Of a stretch of 64,000 nt of DNA, positions 10,939 to 22,700 are shown one piece after another. Made by a program: the position numbers and the translations under genes. The notes beneath the pieces were generated by a model. That model was not told the origin of the DNA and did not search any database. It worked only from the letters and a program-made list of their open reading frames with translations. Source of the DNA: Inonotus obliquus (taxonomy: Eukaryota; Basidiomycota; Agaricomycetes; Hymenochaetales; Hymenochaetaceae); NCBI GenBank assembly GCA_032164295.1, contig JAJHTX010000001.1, positions 1,674,001 through 1,738,000 of the forward strand. Reading direction: 5' to 3'. How positions within the stretch are numbered: the stretch's first letter is position 1; every line of letters begins with the position of its first letter.

Positions 10939-12938
10939 TCATGCAAAACGAACTTTCTCGCCCGGCCTGCCTTCGGAGAGTAGGACGACAGCCTATGTCA
11001 GAAACAATCCAGTTAGTTCAATCTGAGAGTCGAATGCATTTCGCAGATACTCACATATTTTCCACTAATCTTCCAGCCAGGTTCTTCTTTATCAAGCTTT
11101 TCAGCCAACTCATTGCTTGGCAGTCCAACCACAACGTCACTCTTGACGGTACGGAGAGAGCAGACCCTCGGTGCACCGGGAGCACTTGCCATAGGACCAA
11201 TAGCCTCTTCAAATGGTGTGGCAGCAGGGGCGGCACAATCATACGTGAGCTTCCGGTGGTTCAGATCTCCCTTGAATATGACAAGGTCGGAGCGTGAAAG
11301 GTGCAAGAACAGATCAGGAGCCTCCGTGATCATATCCCAGTAAGTATAACCCGTGCACCAGAAGGGGTGTTGCTCGTAAATCCATTTTCCATCCTTCTCG
11401 TATTGCTAAACAAGTCGTGAGCTTTGAGACTGAAAGGTCGATAAGTACCGGAGTCTCACCTTCCAACGCTGACCGAGCTTCCTCAAGGATTCGCGTTCCG
11501 CTTCTGAGACGTCTTTAAACAATTCACCATGAGTCATAACGTTCAAAAGCCAATCCCAGTCTTTCTTCGTGACGTCGGAAACAAACCAGGCGAATCGTTT
11601 GCCGTGGAAACGAATCTGTTTGGCCAGACCCGACTGGATCAAGAAATCGGCTAAAAAAGATCAGCTATCTGTCTAATAAACTGAAAAGTTGCAGTTACTT
11701 ACCGTATACGCAGTCGCAGTACAGCTCAAACCCAGCATTGTCGAGTACAAAGTCAATGCGACCGCCAGTGTTACGAAGATCTCTAACATGTTCCCAAAGT
11801 TGTGGCAAATTGTTGCCCAGGATATTCTTCTCCGTTGCGGCAAGGTGTTCCCCGCCCGTTGACTGAAGCTTTTTGATATCTTCTTCAGTCATGTTGATGA
11901 GCAGTGACAAATCAGTCGAGTTACCCCAAAGGCAGATTTGGGTAAGCTCTAGGAACATGAGACGCTCGGCCTCGTGAATTTGCTCCGTGTTTGCATCCGA
12001 GCCGGGAGTATGCGTATGATCTGCATACTTCCACGGCAGGACGAAACGAGTTGAGAGCTCGAAAACAGCTTGAGAAGAGCGAGAAAAGGTGTCACACTAG
12101 GAACAGTCAGCGAAGGACTAATATTGCTGTTGAATACAAAGAATACCTTTTGTCTGAAGAAGACATCGTAGTCGCCCCAATACTTGCTAATACTGAAGCA
12201 CTCGTGCAAACGGCGGTACTTGTACGCCTCGGCGAAGAGCCACGGTGCATTGATGAAGTTCTTACCTGGTCAAAATGGGTCGTCAGGTGGACCCGTACCT
12301 TATTACATAATACATAACATACCCTGGAAGTACTTCGCGATCTCCTTGTTCCAAAGAGCTACATCGCCCTCACCGTCGTCAATAATAGGACGTAGGACCG
12401 CTTGCCCGGTAAGGTCATGCATCAGGTCTTCCATGCGATCAATGCACCTGTTGAGGTCCACCATCTTGTCCTCGTCCCATTGCTCATTTAGGGTGCGGAT
12501 AACATCCTGTATTGCCTTTCCGAGGATCGTAGGAAGACGGACTCCCATAGTGGCGTGGGCGAATGAGTATTCATGGTATCCTCGGAAAGCGGGCCAAGGA
12601 GGAGAGTTGGGATCAACCTGAAAGGCATCCAATAAGTTACGCGTACATAGATAACAGTGTACGCCACAAGAGCGGGTACCCACCCTAGAGGGCGTCCTCG
12701 GGTATGTAGCCTTTATTTCCTTCTTGCTCGGAAGGTGGCCAAGTGAGAGCGTAACTTTTTGAGGAGCTGTACGACCATGAGACGTGCCACGCTTGGCACT
12801 GCCGTTGGCGGTGGTCTCGGGGTGAACGTTAGCCATGCTGCTTTGAAGTGGCAGCTTTGGCTGTCCGTTCGGGATGGGACCTGGACCATTGTCGTCGGCA
12901 GAAGGAGTGGGCGGGAAGTAGGAGTCAGCGTCAGACAT
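10939..12938 (-). CDS. ARMT1/DUF89 metal-dependent damage-control phosphatase
   Basis: This family uses Mn2+ or Co2+ to remove phosphate from reactive sugar phosphates and related metabolites; the human homologue ARMT1 was first reported as a protein-glutamate methyltransferase. Family phrases occur in order: GYHEYSFAHATMGVRLPTILGK, APWLFAEAYKYRRLHE, the signature VLDNAGFELYCDCVYADFL, FHGKRFAWFVSDVTKKDWDW, then SDLVIFKGDLNHRKLTYD and VKSDVVVGLP. The last small exon, after a donor in GGAAAATAT and an acceptor TGACATAG, gives AVVLLSEGRPG and a stop at 10939. About seven exons. The ATG at 12938 is used; the frame extends 3 codons upstream only with GTG. An N-terminal Pro/Ser/Gly-rich extension of roughly 60 residues precedes the conserved region. 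Confidence 0.9.
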
Positions 12939-15900
12939 GAGTGGCACGGATGGGGGGATGAAAGAGGTGGAAGAGGGATAACGGAATTATATAGTCAGAA
13001 GGGGTTCAAATAATAGTTTGGTAAAGAATGAGCATATGACTGGACAAATGGACGGCAAGAACAAGCGGGGAAAGACTGACCGTTTGTATCTGTGTACTAT
13101 ATTGTTACACCAAGCTTTTAGCAACGAAGCAGAGAAGGGAAGCGGTTGGAAGTTGACCAAGGTTGCGGGTTCTGCCTCTCTTTATAGCCTCCACTTCAGT
13201 CTTTCTATGGCAATCCAGTCCATATTCAAACGAACGTGCATATATGCGTCTGTAATATTCCTTTGCCACTCGCCACCATCAAGTATATTTTCTTCACGGC
13301 TTATTTCCTCTATTTCCTCATGGGATTTGTCGTTCTTGTTGATATGAAGAGCAAGGACTAGCGGACGGATGATAATGACATCGGTACGGGCTCTTTTCCC
13401 GACGAATGTTTGTTTTCATTGGATAGCAGAGTACACGTCATATATGCGCTTTTCAGCGTCCATTTCAATCTGCTGGAAAGCAGGAAATAAGGAGGAAAAT
13501 GCATTCCAGTCAGTCAAGTAACCGGTCCAAGAGTCCGATATTGGCATCCACTACCTGCCTTATTTGTCCATTCTACCCAAATTTTCTACTGGTCACAACC
13601 CCACTCAAGTATCAAAACAGCTCCACAAGGGTCCTCCGAACGTCCCCCCAAAATTCCACTATCAACAGCACGTGTTTCCGAATAAATTCCATTATTCTGC
13701 CATTGTGCCGACTATACAGGAAATAAGCACCCAGTTAAAGTCGTTTTCCATCAAACAAATATCACGACGAGGTGAAAGGTTCCAATATAACAGACTTCTA
13801 TTACTTTGTAGAGAACAATCGGTGAAAGATATACTTACAAGGAGATAACGCGCATTGCGGGAAGCTAATTAGTATCCAATAATCGCTGCCAATAACTCGC
13901 CATCTATAGCCTTCTACGTCAGCTGAGGAGCCGGCAGAAGGTCGTTACGCTCTCAGAATCCTATCAAAGGGGCATTGCTAGCAAGCTACCGCCCACACGA
14001 GCTTTTTCGTTGGACGCCACACACGCAAGCAATAGCTAGACCAATTGTGCAAGAGAGACAAATGAGCTTTATCGGAGGAAACAAATGAGCATCGCACCAA
14101 TCATACAGGCAGAATAGGTTCTATCGAGACCCCTTGCGATAGGCTTTGGATTTAGTTAGAGTTCGTGTGAGAGATCTGTAGAGAATTGGATTCAGTCAAG
14201 ACCAAACTGAAGTGAAGAGAAGTCATTGCTCTGAGGTGCAGACGAGTGGCTGACGGGAATGACCGAGAAGCAAGTGCAAGAACACAGACCACCAGGTATT
14301 CCTATGGATCCATTCTGGGACAACCTGAACAGCAAAACGACTAAGCAGGAGAGTCAATGGGATAGGAAAAGGCGTACAGTAATGTACCTTTCATCCTGAT
14401 TGCATATCGATTGGGAAAATAGTGGCAGTGGTCATATTGATAGCGTCCAGCTTCATTTCGGCAGGTGGAGGTTGTAAGGAAAGCTTATCCGATTGCGGCG
14501 AAAAGTGAGTGCCATTTGTCGTGGAGGGAACGAACGAAACAACGAGGGTCGGATGGGTGGCAGAAGCCTCGTAGGGTCTTGAACAGCGACTCTAGTCTCA
14601 GGAATAAAAGCGAAGACGCTAAGAGCACAAGACGATGGGAGGATGAGGAGAAAATCGTTGCGACGGCAGAGAACGAGGAGAGCCATAGACCACGCAAATA
14701 GACCATTATAGCAGAAGTCGTTGCAGACATTCGTCATAGAATATGTCATCGTCGTTGCCAACCCCACGAGAGCACAAATGTCTTCACGCCACAGTCCATC
14801 GTCTCGTATTGGTAGCCAGACGTAGGCACCTATCAAACCTGCAACCGCAAATCTTCAATGATTTACAACAGTCCTCTTCAAGACGAGTTTATGCATCAAT
14901 TTGCGGGGCTTGCACGGTGCATGGATCGCCCTGGCACAGCGTTCGCTCCAAGGAGATCATGAAAGAAGGATGCACATGCCAGCGTGTATTACTTCGTCCT
15001 GTTTTGGAGGTGGAGGATGTGCAGAAATAGTACACGCTTCAACGCAAGGATCGTCTTGATATCAAACATCCACAACCAGTGTAACTGCGAGAGCATCATG
15101 TCGAGTTAGAACGCCAAGACGAGATGGACAACGATACATACCGTGGACTGGATGATGATCGTACTTCTCAGTGACGTCTCCATTTTTGCATGCAACACGT
15201 ACCCCCTGAGTCGGTCCCTTTGAATCGAAGTAATGCAATGGTGCGATGGTATAGAACATCGTAATGTTCAGGCACCAGTATATGGAAGGGAAGTACTTCC
15301 TTCGGCGGCCCTGCCTTCAGCTCTTCGTCTTCTCCGCTCCCTCCGAGTTTCGCCTAGAGCATCTGTATCGAGTATACGGTACGTGTATGGCCATTTTCGA
15401 TCAACATAGAAGTACGTCCTAAGCCGTATGTGCCTCTTCTACGCACCAGGCCCCACTTGCCAGTCTTTACATCTGTCGAGCACCCCATGCCGGTCCATGG
15501 TTGTTCCGCTTCATTCCTATTCGAAATAATCTGGACAAATACTCACTTCCCAGAAGCTCGTACGTACTTGTACTTTCTCGACCCACCCTGCGAGTATCGA
15601 TCCACAACTGTGCGCATCGGCCAGGAATACATCACATCCGGGGTCTCCATCCATGTTAACTATTGCCGCGAAATAGCCAGTATTTCTCATGGCCCCAGAG
15701 AATCGGGGCTACCGTTAGGGATCCAGCATTCCTTTAACTGTTGTCCAAGTCATGTAAATCCGAAAAGAAATCGAGGATCCTTGGGCCACGCTCATATCGT
15801 GTCCTATCGTCTAGACTCACATCGTGCAGTGGCCTTGCAGAATCACGACTGCGTACCTGTAATTCGATGATGTCCGTCGGCAAAACAATTGTCTGGCGAA

Positions 15901-17964
15901 GAGCAGATCCTGACGCGAATAATCCTCAAGAGCATCGAGCCTCGTAAGGGTTTGTGATCCTTTACAAGGCTCACCGCTCGGGTTGGGAAAGACCTGCTCC
16001 TCACGACGCCATGAGCATGCTACGCGATGTTGTGAGTGTGAACAAGAAAGTGGAGATGTGCGCTGACGAACCTCCGAGAGTGTAATGCTAGTAGCCTAAC
16101 ATCACAAGCAGTTTGAACATTGCAGAAAGCAACACACAGAGGTCTTGATCATCATTTCGCCTTTTAGCTAAACCGCAACCTCGATTCGAAGATCGTTTCT
16201 TCCTAGAAATTTGGGCACCGGTAGATTATTACCGCAGGTTGTCTTTCCAGACTTCGGTAGACGCAAGCCCCAGACTCCGGGCCTTGCTGTGATGACTGTA
16301 TGGACAACGCGTAAGGCAGTTAGCGTAGCCCTTCTTGATGACGACAATGATTCCATGAGCAATGCCACTTCCAACCAGATTAGCACCTGTTCCCCAAGAT
16401 GTAATCAGCCATCATGACTCACCTAATCACCTTCAGTAAGGAAAGCAACATCACATCCACAAAGCTTGCTGCGCTTGGCAAGAAATGGCTTCTCTCCGCA
16501 AAAACTCTTGATCTGAACTTCTGTGTAATCGAAAGACCGAGCCCAGGCGATCCCACAGCCTTGTCAGTGTCAACTCTTCTGGATAGCAGCGAACACACGG
16601 GTTTTGACGATTCGCCTAAATAAATTAGAATGGATGTGGTCGAGTGGTTCATTCTTTCCGGCCTGGCTTTCCCACGGACTCCAATTGTTACAGAGATCGG
16701 CGACCACTTTGTTGCTCCGCACCATGGAGGTTCCATTCCCGTATATTTTCTATCCAGCAGGATCATTTTTTCGCGTTTGTTTTCACGATTCTCATCACCA
16801 TGGACACATCACACAATGCCGGGCGAGAAGATGACCACAGCGATATTCCGAGTATACTTCCCACCCGAAGCACGCGTAACATACGTTCTCAATACGCAGT
16901 GGCACGCGTTGTCGTCGCAAATACTATCTGCCATATGGCGTCTTTGCATCTATCTCCGATAATTAAGGATGGAGAACACCCCACTGTGGTCACGTCTTCT
17001 CCGAGGCCTGAAGAGTAGCTACATGGAGTGCCTTTTGAAGACTGGCTACTCCCATGCATATGCTCGGATCCGTGTCGAGAAGAAAGTCGCGATCACGCTT
17101 CACTGTGGTGATTTCATCATTTGAATCCGAGGTTCCATGCCATTTGCTCGCTGAAAATCACGGTACTAGTGATACTTCTCCAATTCCGTGAGTGTGAACC
17201 TTCCTGTCTTATCTCTGTCGCATTCAACGGTAGTAGCATGTAGTTTGATGCGGTTACGTTGAGCCTGGACTACCATGGCTACTGTCTGCCACATAGGTAT
17301 GTTCAAAATAGCAACATTCTATACGCTAGACATTGATGTTGTTGATCTATAGAACACGAAGCTCAGCCGCGAACAGTGCAGGATGCTCGATCAACGCATG
17401 GAATAGGGTGCTTGCACGAGGTGCAGGTACTGTGTTCATGTCGCTCTTGCAGTTCTTTATCACGCTAACCGCTTGCATCATGCGTCTCATATGTTACTCT
17501 ATCGTTCTTTAGATAGAAGCAACTCATTCCGGACGCGGTCTTTGACGGCGGCAGAAGACACGTACACTTGCGACCCGGTGTGTTTCCACACTTTCCGGTT
17601 GGTCGTGGAACATTTTCTGACACCGTGGGTGGCTGTAAAAGCTAGAGGACACCCGATGCATTTGTTCAGGATACTCGTCGAGGAGCAGATCTGGGATCAT
17701 GACGGTGCTATTAAGGTATTTCTCCGGCGGAAGGTGATCATGTTGGTGACTTTTCCCATCTGGTCGAGTCCAAGGAGCTATATTTGGAACGGTTACAATC
17801 ATACGGGTGACAACGATATCGCTTCTTCCCTCGCGTCATGCGACATCCCACTCGCACTACAATGGCCTTCTCCCTATAAGTACTCTCGGCCATCCTCGTC
17901 TTATCCTCAGGTTGCCTCAGGCTCCCCGTTGCTCTCCGACTCCTAGCTCCCTAAGCACTTCAAC
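12939..17964. other. 5-kb gene-poor interval
   Basis: I cannot support any gene here. Several stretches look like broken exons. One is a hydrophobic minus-strand ORF at about 14453-14836 (GLATTMTYSMTNVCNDF…). A second is a minus-strand stretch around 15620-15690 reading GYFAAIVNMDGDPGCDVF…. A third is a pair of overlapping opposite ORFs at 17473-17946. They do not join into one frame with good splice sites and I recognise no family. A decayed gene or fast-evolving orphan genes would look like this. Confidence 0.35.
17874..17880 (+). promoter_or_regulatory. TATA-like box of the aspartic protease gene
   Basis: CTATAAG lies 85 bp before the start codon of the secreted aspartic protease and is followed by a pyrimidine-rich stretch that reaches the ATG. 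Position and context fit a core promoter of a regulated secreted enzyme. Confidence 0.5.
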
Positions 17965-19533
17965 ATGTTCCCTTTCTCTGCCCTTCTCTCATCCCTCCTT
18001 CTCGCTCTCATCGTCTCGGCGAATCCGATTGTCATCAGAGACAATCTCGTCCGTCTGCCGATTGCCAGACAGCTTAACGTGACCGGTGCGGGCCACATTC
18101 TCAAGAATGACCAGTCCCGCGCAGCTGCTTTACGCGCTTTGGGCGAAGCGCGCGTCTCCGGGAAGCAGCTCGAGAAGGACGCGGTCGTCAGCGTCGTCGT
18201 TCAGAACCAGGCAGTGACCTATGTCGCTTCCGTTGGCGTCGGGAGCCCTGCTACGACTTGTAAGATTTACCTTTGACGCCATGCATAACTTCTAATTATG
18301 AATGAATAGACTCTTTGCTCATTGACACGGGAAGCTCAAACACTTGGGTACTAGGATTAATACTCTTACTCATCACTCGTTTGCTAATCATTTCCCTCCT
18401 TTGCTTAGGTCGGTGCAGGGAGGTCCTACGTCAGGACTTCGACTTCACAACAGACTAGTGACTCTGTGGTGAGTGTCTTTCCATAAAAGGGAATCTGTGG
18501 AAATCTAACACATGTGATAGTCTGTTACCTACGGCTCAGGGTCCTTCAGCGGCACGGAGTTCACTGATCAGGTTTCTTTGGGAAGTGGCCTCACAATCCC
18601 AAGCCAGAGTATCGGTGTCGCCTCTAGATCATCAGGCTTTGACGGTGTAGATGGTATTCTGGGCATTGGGCCTGTCGATCTGACTGTTGGCACTCTCAAT
18701 CCCGGCAGGAGCACTGCAATTCCTACAGTCACGGACAACCTCTTTAGACAAGGCACAATCACTTCTAACCTGATTGGTATTTCCTTCCAACCAACGACGC
18801 AATTGACTGCAAACAATGGCGAGCTGACTTTTGGTGGGACGGATAGTTCAAAGTTTTCTGGATCCATCGCATTTTCGCCCATCAGTGAGTGTTTTGCTAT
18901 CCTCATTCGTATCCCGTCGTGTCTCATAGCGTGTTTGTAGCCAGCGTAAGCCCTTCCTCCGAGTTCTGGGGTATCAATCAATCTATACGCTACGGCGCGT
19001 CAACGACAATCCTGTCGAGCACCGCGGGTATTGTCGGTAAGTAATTAAATAATATTATACGGCTTGTCAACTACACTCTTCATGTAGACACTGGCACGAC
19101 ACTTGTCTTGATCGCATCCGACGCCTTCAGTAGATACCGCACCGCCACAGGTGCTGTCAACGACAATGCCACGGGCTTGCTTCGCTTAACCACGGCTCAA
19201 TTCGCTAACTTGCAAAGCTTATTCTTTGTTACTAACGGCGTACGTCTCTATTACTCCTCATACCGCAGAAAATTGCTAACTTCCGACTTATTATAGAACA
19301 CTTTCGAGCTCACTGCTAATGCTCAGGCGTGGCCTCGTTCCTTGAACACAGCAATTGGCGGAAACACGAACAGCGTTTACTTGATCGTGAATAGCATTGG
19401 CACGAACTCTGGTTCCGGACTCGATTTCATCAACGGTTACACGTTCCTCGAGCGATTCTACTCTGTTTTCGACACCGCTAACAGACGTGTTGGTTTTGCG
19501 TCGACCTCATTCACGCGTGCGACGACGAACTAG
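17965..19533 (+). CDS. Secreted aspartic protease (polyporopepsin-like, A1)
   Basis: It is a pepsin-fold acid endopeptidase. The N-terminus MFPFSALLSSLLLALIVSANP is a signal peptide, followed by a propeptide of about 75 residues. The first catalytic motif LLIDTGSSNTWVG is assembled across short introns at about 18259-18309 and 18350-18408. The flap region is VTYGSGSFSGTEF. The second catalytic motif VDTGTTLVLI follows the intron ending at 19086. The C-terminus has FINGYTFLERFYSVFDTANRRVGFA, as in the family. There is no membrane anchor or GPI tail, so it should be extracellular. The mature part has no cysteine that I can see, as in polyporopepsins. About 7 exons; the stop at 19531-19533 faces the ABC transporter tail 167 bp away. 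Confidence 0.93.
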
Positions 19534-19700
19534 GTGGTGTATTGTGGTTATCAATCCAGGTTTTGTTTGCTTGGGCTTGTTGGGCTTGTCAATATGAAAG
19601 TTGAAGCATAAATAAGAAGCAATCTTGGAATTTGTGTTATCTACGTTTCTAATCAAAATTCATTCATTTGACCGGCATTTTTAATGGCGTAAGATTGTCA

Positions 19701-22700
19701 TCAGGATGACTCGGAGCCATCAACAATGCTTTTGAGCTCCTCCCAATCGGCACTTCGTCTGCACATTTCCCTGAAAGCACTGTCTTGCTTCTTAAACAGA
19801 TCACGAGGAGCGTCAAACTCAATGATCTTGCCTCCTTCTCCAAGAACTAAAATGCGATCATAGTCAATAATTGTCTTCAGGCGGTGGGCAATCGTGAGGA
19901 CCTGGAAGGGGAATAGTCAGCAACTTTTACATCGTATACGGGGTTCTAGGGTACCATGGCACTGGAAAGTTCCTCTCTAATAGTTCGTTGTATCTGCAAC
20001 AATAAATCAGAATGCGCTATTAATTGCTACATTGATGAATCAGTTACCTGGTCGTCAAGATTTATATCAATCTGCGATGTTGCCTCATCCATTATGATCA
20101 CCTGCGAACGCCGCATGATTGCTCTCGCTAGCGCAACAAGTTGTCTTTCACCAGCACTAAGTGGGCCCATTGGACCAATCTGTGTATCTAGGCTTGTGAT
20201 GCGCATCGAATGAGCATCTCCGTCGCGCTTGCTGAGATGGCATCGTTCCAAAGCGTCTGTAAATACGATATCAGCGCAAAGATAACTTACAGAGAGATCG
20301 GATCTAACTTACCCCAACACTCAAGGTCAGTGTGTTCATCAAATGGATCCAGATTGCTACGAATGCTTCCTGAAAACAAGGAAACATCCTGGCTCACGAT
20401 GGTCTGATGGATTTCATTAGTAGCCCGATCAAAAAAAGACGCAATCATAGAACTGACTATCTTAGTGCGAAGATCGTCTAAGCCGATGGTGGTCACGTCG
20501 ATCCCGTCGAGTCTGTAATGCAAAAAGATTCAGAACACAGGGCACCAGGAAAAGCTAAAAACGTACATTATCTTGCCCGAAGTAGGTTCAACAATACGCA
20601 GTAGACTCAAAGCCAATGTCGACTTGCCGGAGCCTGTTCTGCCCACCTACAGAAACAGTTATACCCCAAGCGCCTTTGAAGAGATAGAGTGCTTACAACT
20701 CCGATTTTCTCTCCCGGGTGAACCGTGAAGGTCAGTCCATTAAGCACCGCTGGTAAGTCTGGTGCATATCTAACAACAAGATCCTCGACGATGAGACTAC
20801 CGCCAGCTGACGGCCAATAGGCCGGGGGCCTTTTTTCATCAATAATCGCGGGCGCTTCCTGGGGCGTTTCCAAATACTCCCCAACGCGTTCAACGGAGTT
20901 GAAATCGAGCTCGAGTTGGGCTAGTACACTGTTTTATGTGAATACATCAACCATAATTTGAAGGATACCACTACGCACCGGACCAACTGTCTCGACGCTT
21001 CCGCGAAAACGCCAGCTTGCACGATGACTATCGCAGTGAATCCATCAGATGCCCCACTCCACAAGGCGAAGACACTCGTCAAGAAAACCACCACAGATCC
21101 AAGACCTTGTCAGTAAGTGAGCAAGAACGAAACAAGCATTACTCTGTATACATACAGTCATATCGCCAACGAAGCCAACCGGCCACGAGCCACTGCAATA
21201 ACATTAGGCCATTACGAATACATGCAATGGATATTGAGACTCACATAAACGTGGTCAAATGACTGGAAGAGGTCAACTTTTCGGTAAAACGCCTCTTGAT
21301 ATCTCTTTTCCATCCCAAACGCTCGTACGTGAGAGATACCCCTCAACAGTTCATCGAATCCAGCAAAAGCAGGTGATAAAGATACAGATTCCAAGCGACG
21401 CAGGTCTCGGGCTGCTCGAACGTAGGGTGGCGCGAGCCGAATATATAACCAAGCAATGAAGATCGCAAATGGTGCGAACTGTGGGATGATGGCGACGATA
21501 AAGAAGAACGATGCTAGAAATTCTAGAACCCCCGTCAAGGCTGAACGCGCTGATTGCTGCAAATTAGAGTCTATTGTATTCATGTCCGTTGAGAACCTAT
21601 TAAGGATGCGACCCAGCGGAGTGACGTCAAAGAATCGAGCCGGTGCCCGAACGAGTCGAGCCAGCATCGCCCTGAATAGCTTTCTGGAGGCCTGCAAGCT
21701 AGTATAATAGCCCAGTGATATGTAAGCAAGAGTAGCTGCAGCACCAGCAAGTGAGATCCATAAGTAAATAAGAAGCCAGGGTATTGCGTCGTCGTTCGGC
21801 GAAGGCAGTCCCTCGAGAGGACCTCTTCGAGTCGACATCGAATAATTGGGAAAATGCCCTTGTACGAAAAGTTGTACGTGTTCAGATGGTGTTTTTTCGT
21901 ACGCTTCCGACCATTTTGCTAAGAATAGCTGGGATATAGGCCAATAAGCAACCCGATCGGAATCAAGGACGTGGCTACTCACGTCATTAGCGACCGAGAT
22001 CAGTCGTATCAAGGCCATGAGACTGAAGGTAAAAACCCACGACACCCAACCGGCGGCTCGTACTATGTGAATAAGCATTAGATCATGTTTTGTGACTAGA
22101 ATCGTGTCCAGCGCTTTACCGTATCTCATGTATGTCCCTAATGAGACTCGCCCTTCAGCCCGATGTTCGGCCTCAACAAGCTTGCCTTTTATCAAAGACT
22201 TTTTACTCCAGTGAGTCTCCTCCAAGCCATTGTCATCCGCTTCATTCTTTTGAATATTCTTGTGTGCTTCAGCGGGGCAGTCGCTATCCTCCAAAGGTTC
22301 ATCTTCAGTGTCAATGACTGACTTTAGTTCGCCAGAAGCCCGTAGGTCTTTAATTGTGCCTTGGCGGATGATCTTCCCGTGTACAAGTTCAACGATATAG
22401 GACGCTATTGGGAGACACATCGAGATGTGATGTGTTACTAATATTATTGTTCTGTCCTTCATCAGGTTCCCTTTGAGGCAATGTTCGACTATGTGCTGTG
22501 CTGTATGCATGTCGACAGCCGCCAGTCTGCCAGGTGCTGTCAGATAAAGCAATCTGCCTGAGGTTAACACTTACGGATCATCGAGTAGGATACACTGAAG
22601 TACAAGAAGGTTAGTCACACCTCTTGCACGTACAGGAAAAGAACAACCTTTGCTTCCGAGTACAACGCTCGTGCCAATGCCACTCGTGCCCGCTGGCCAC

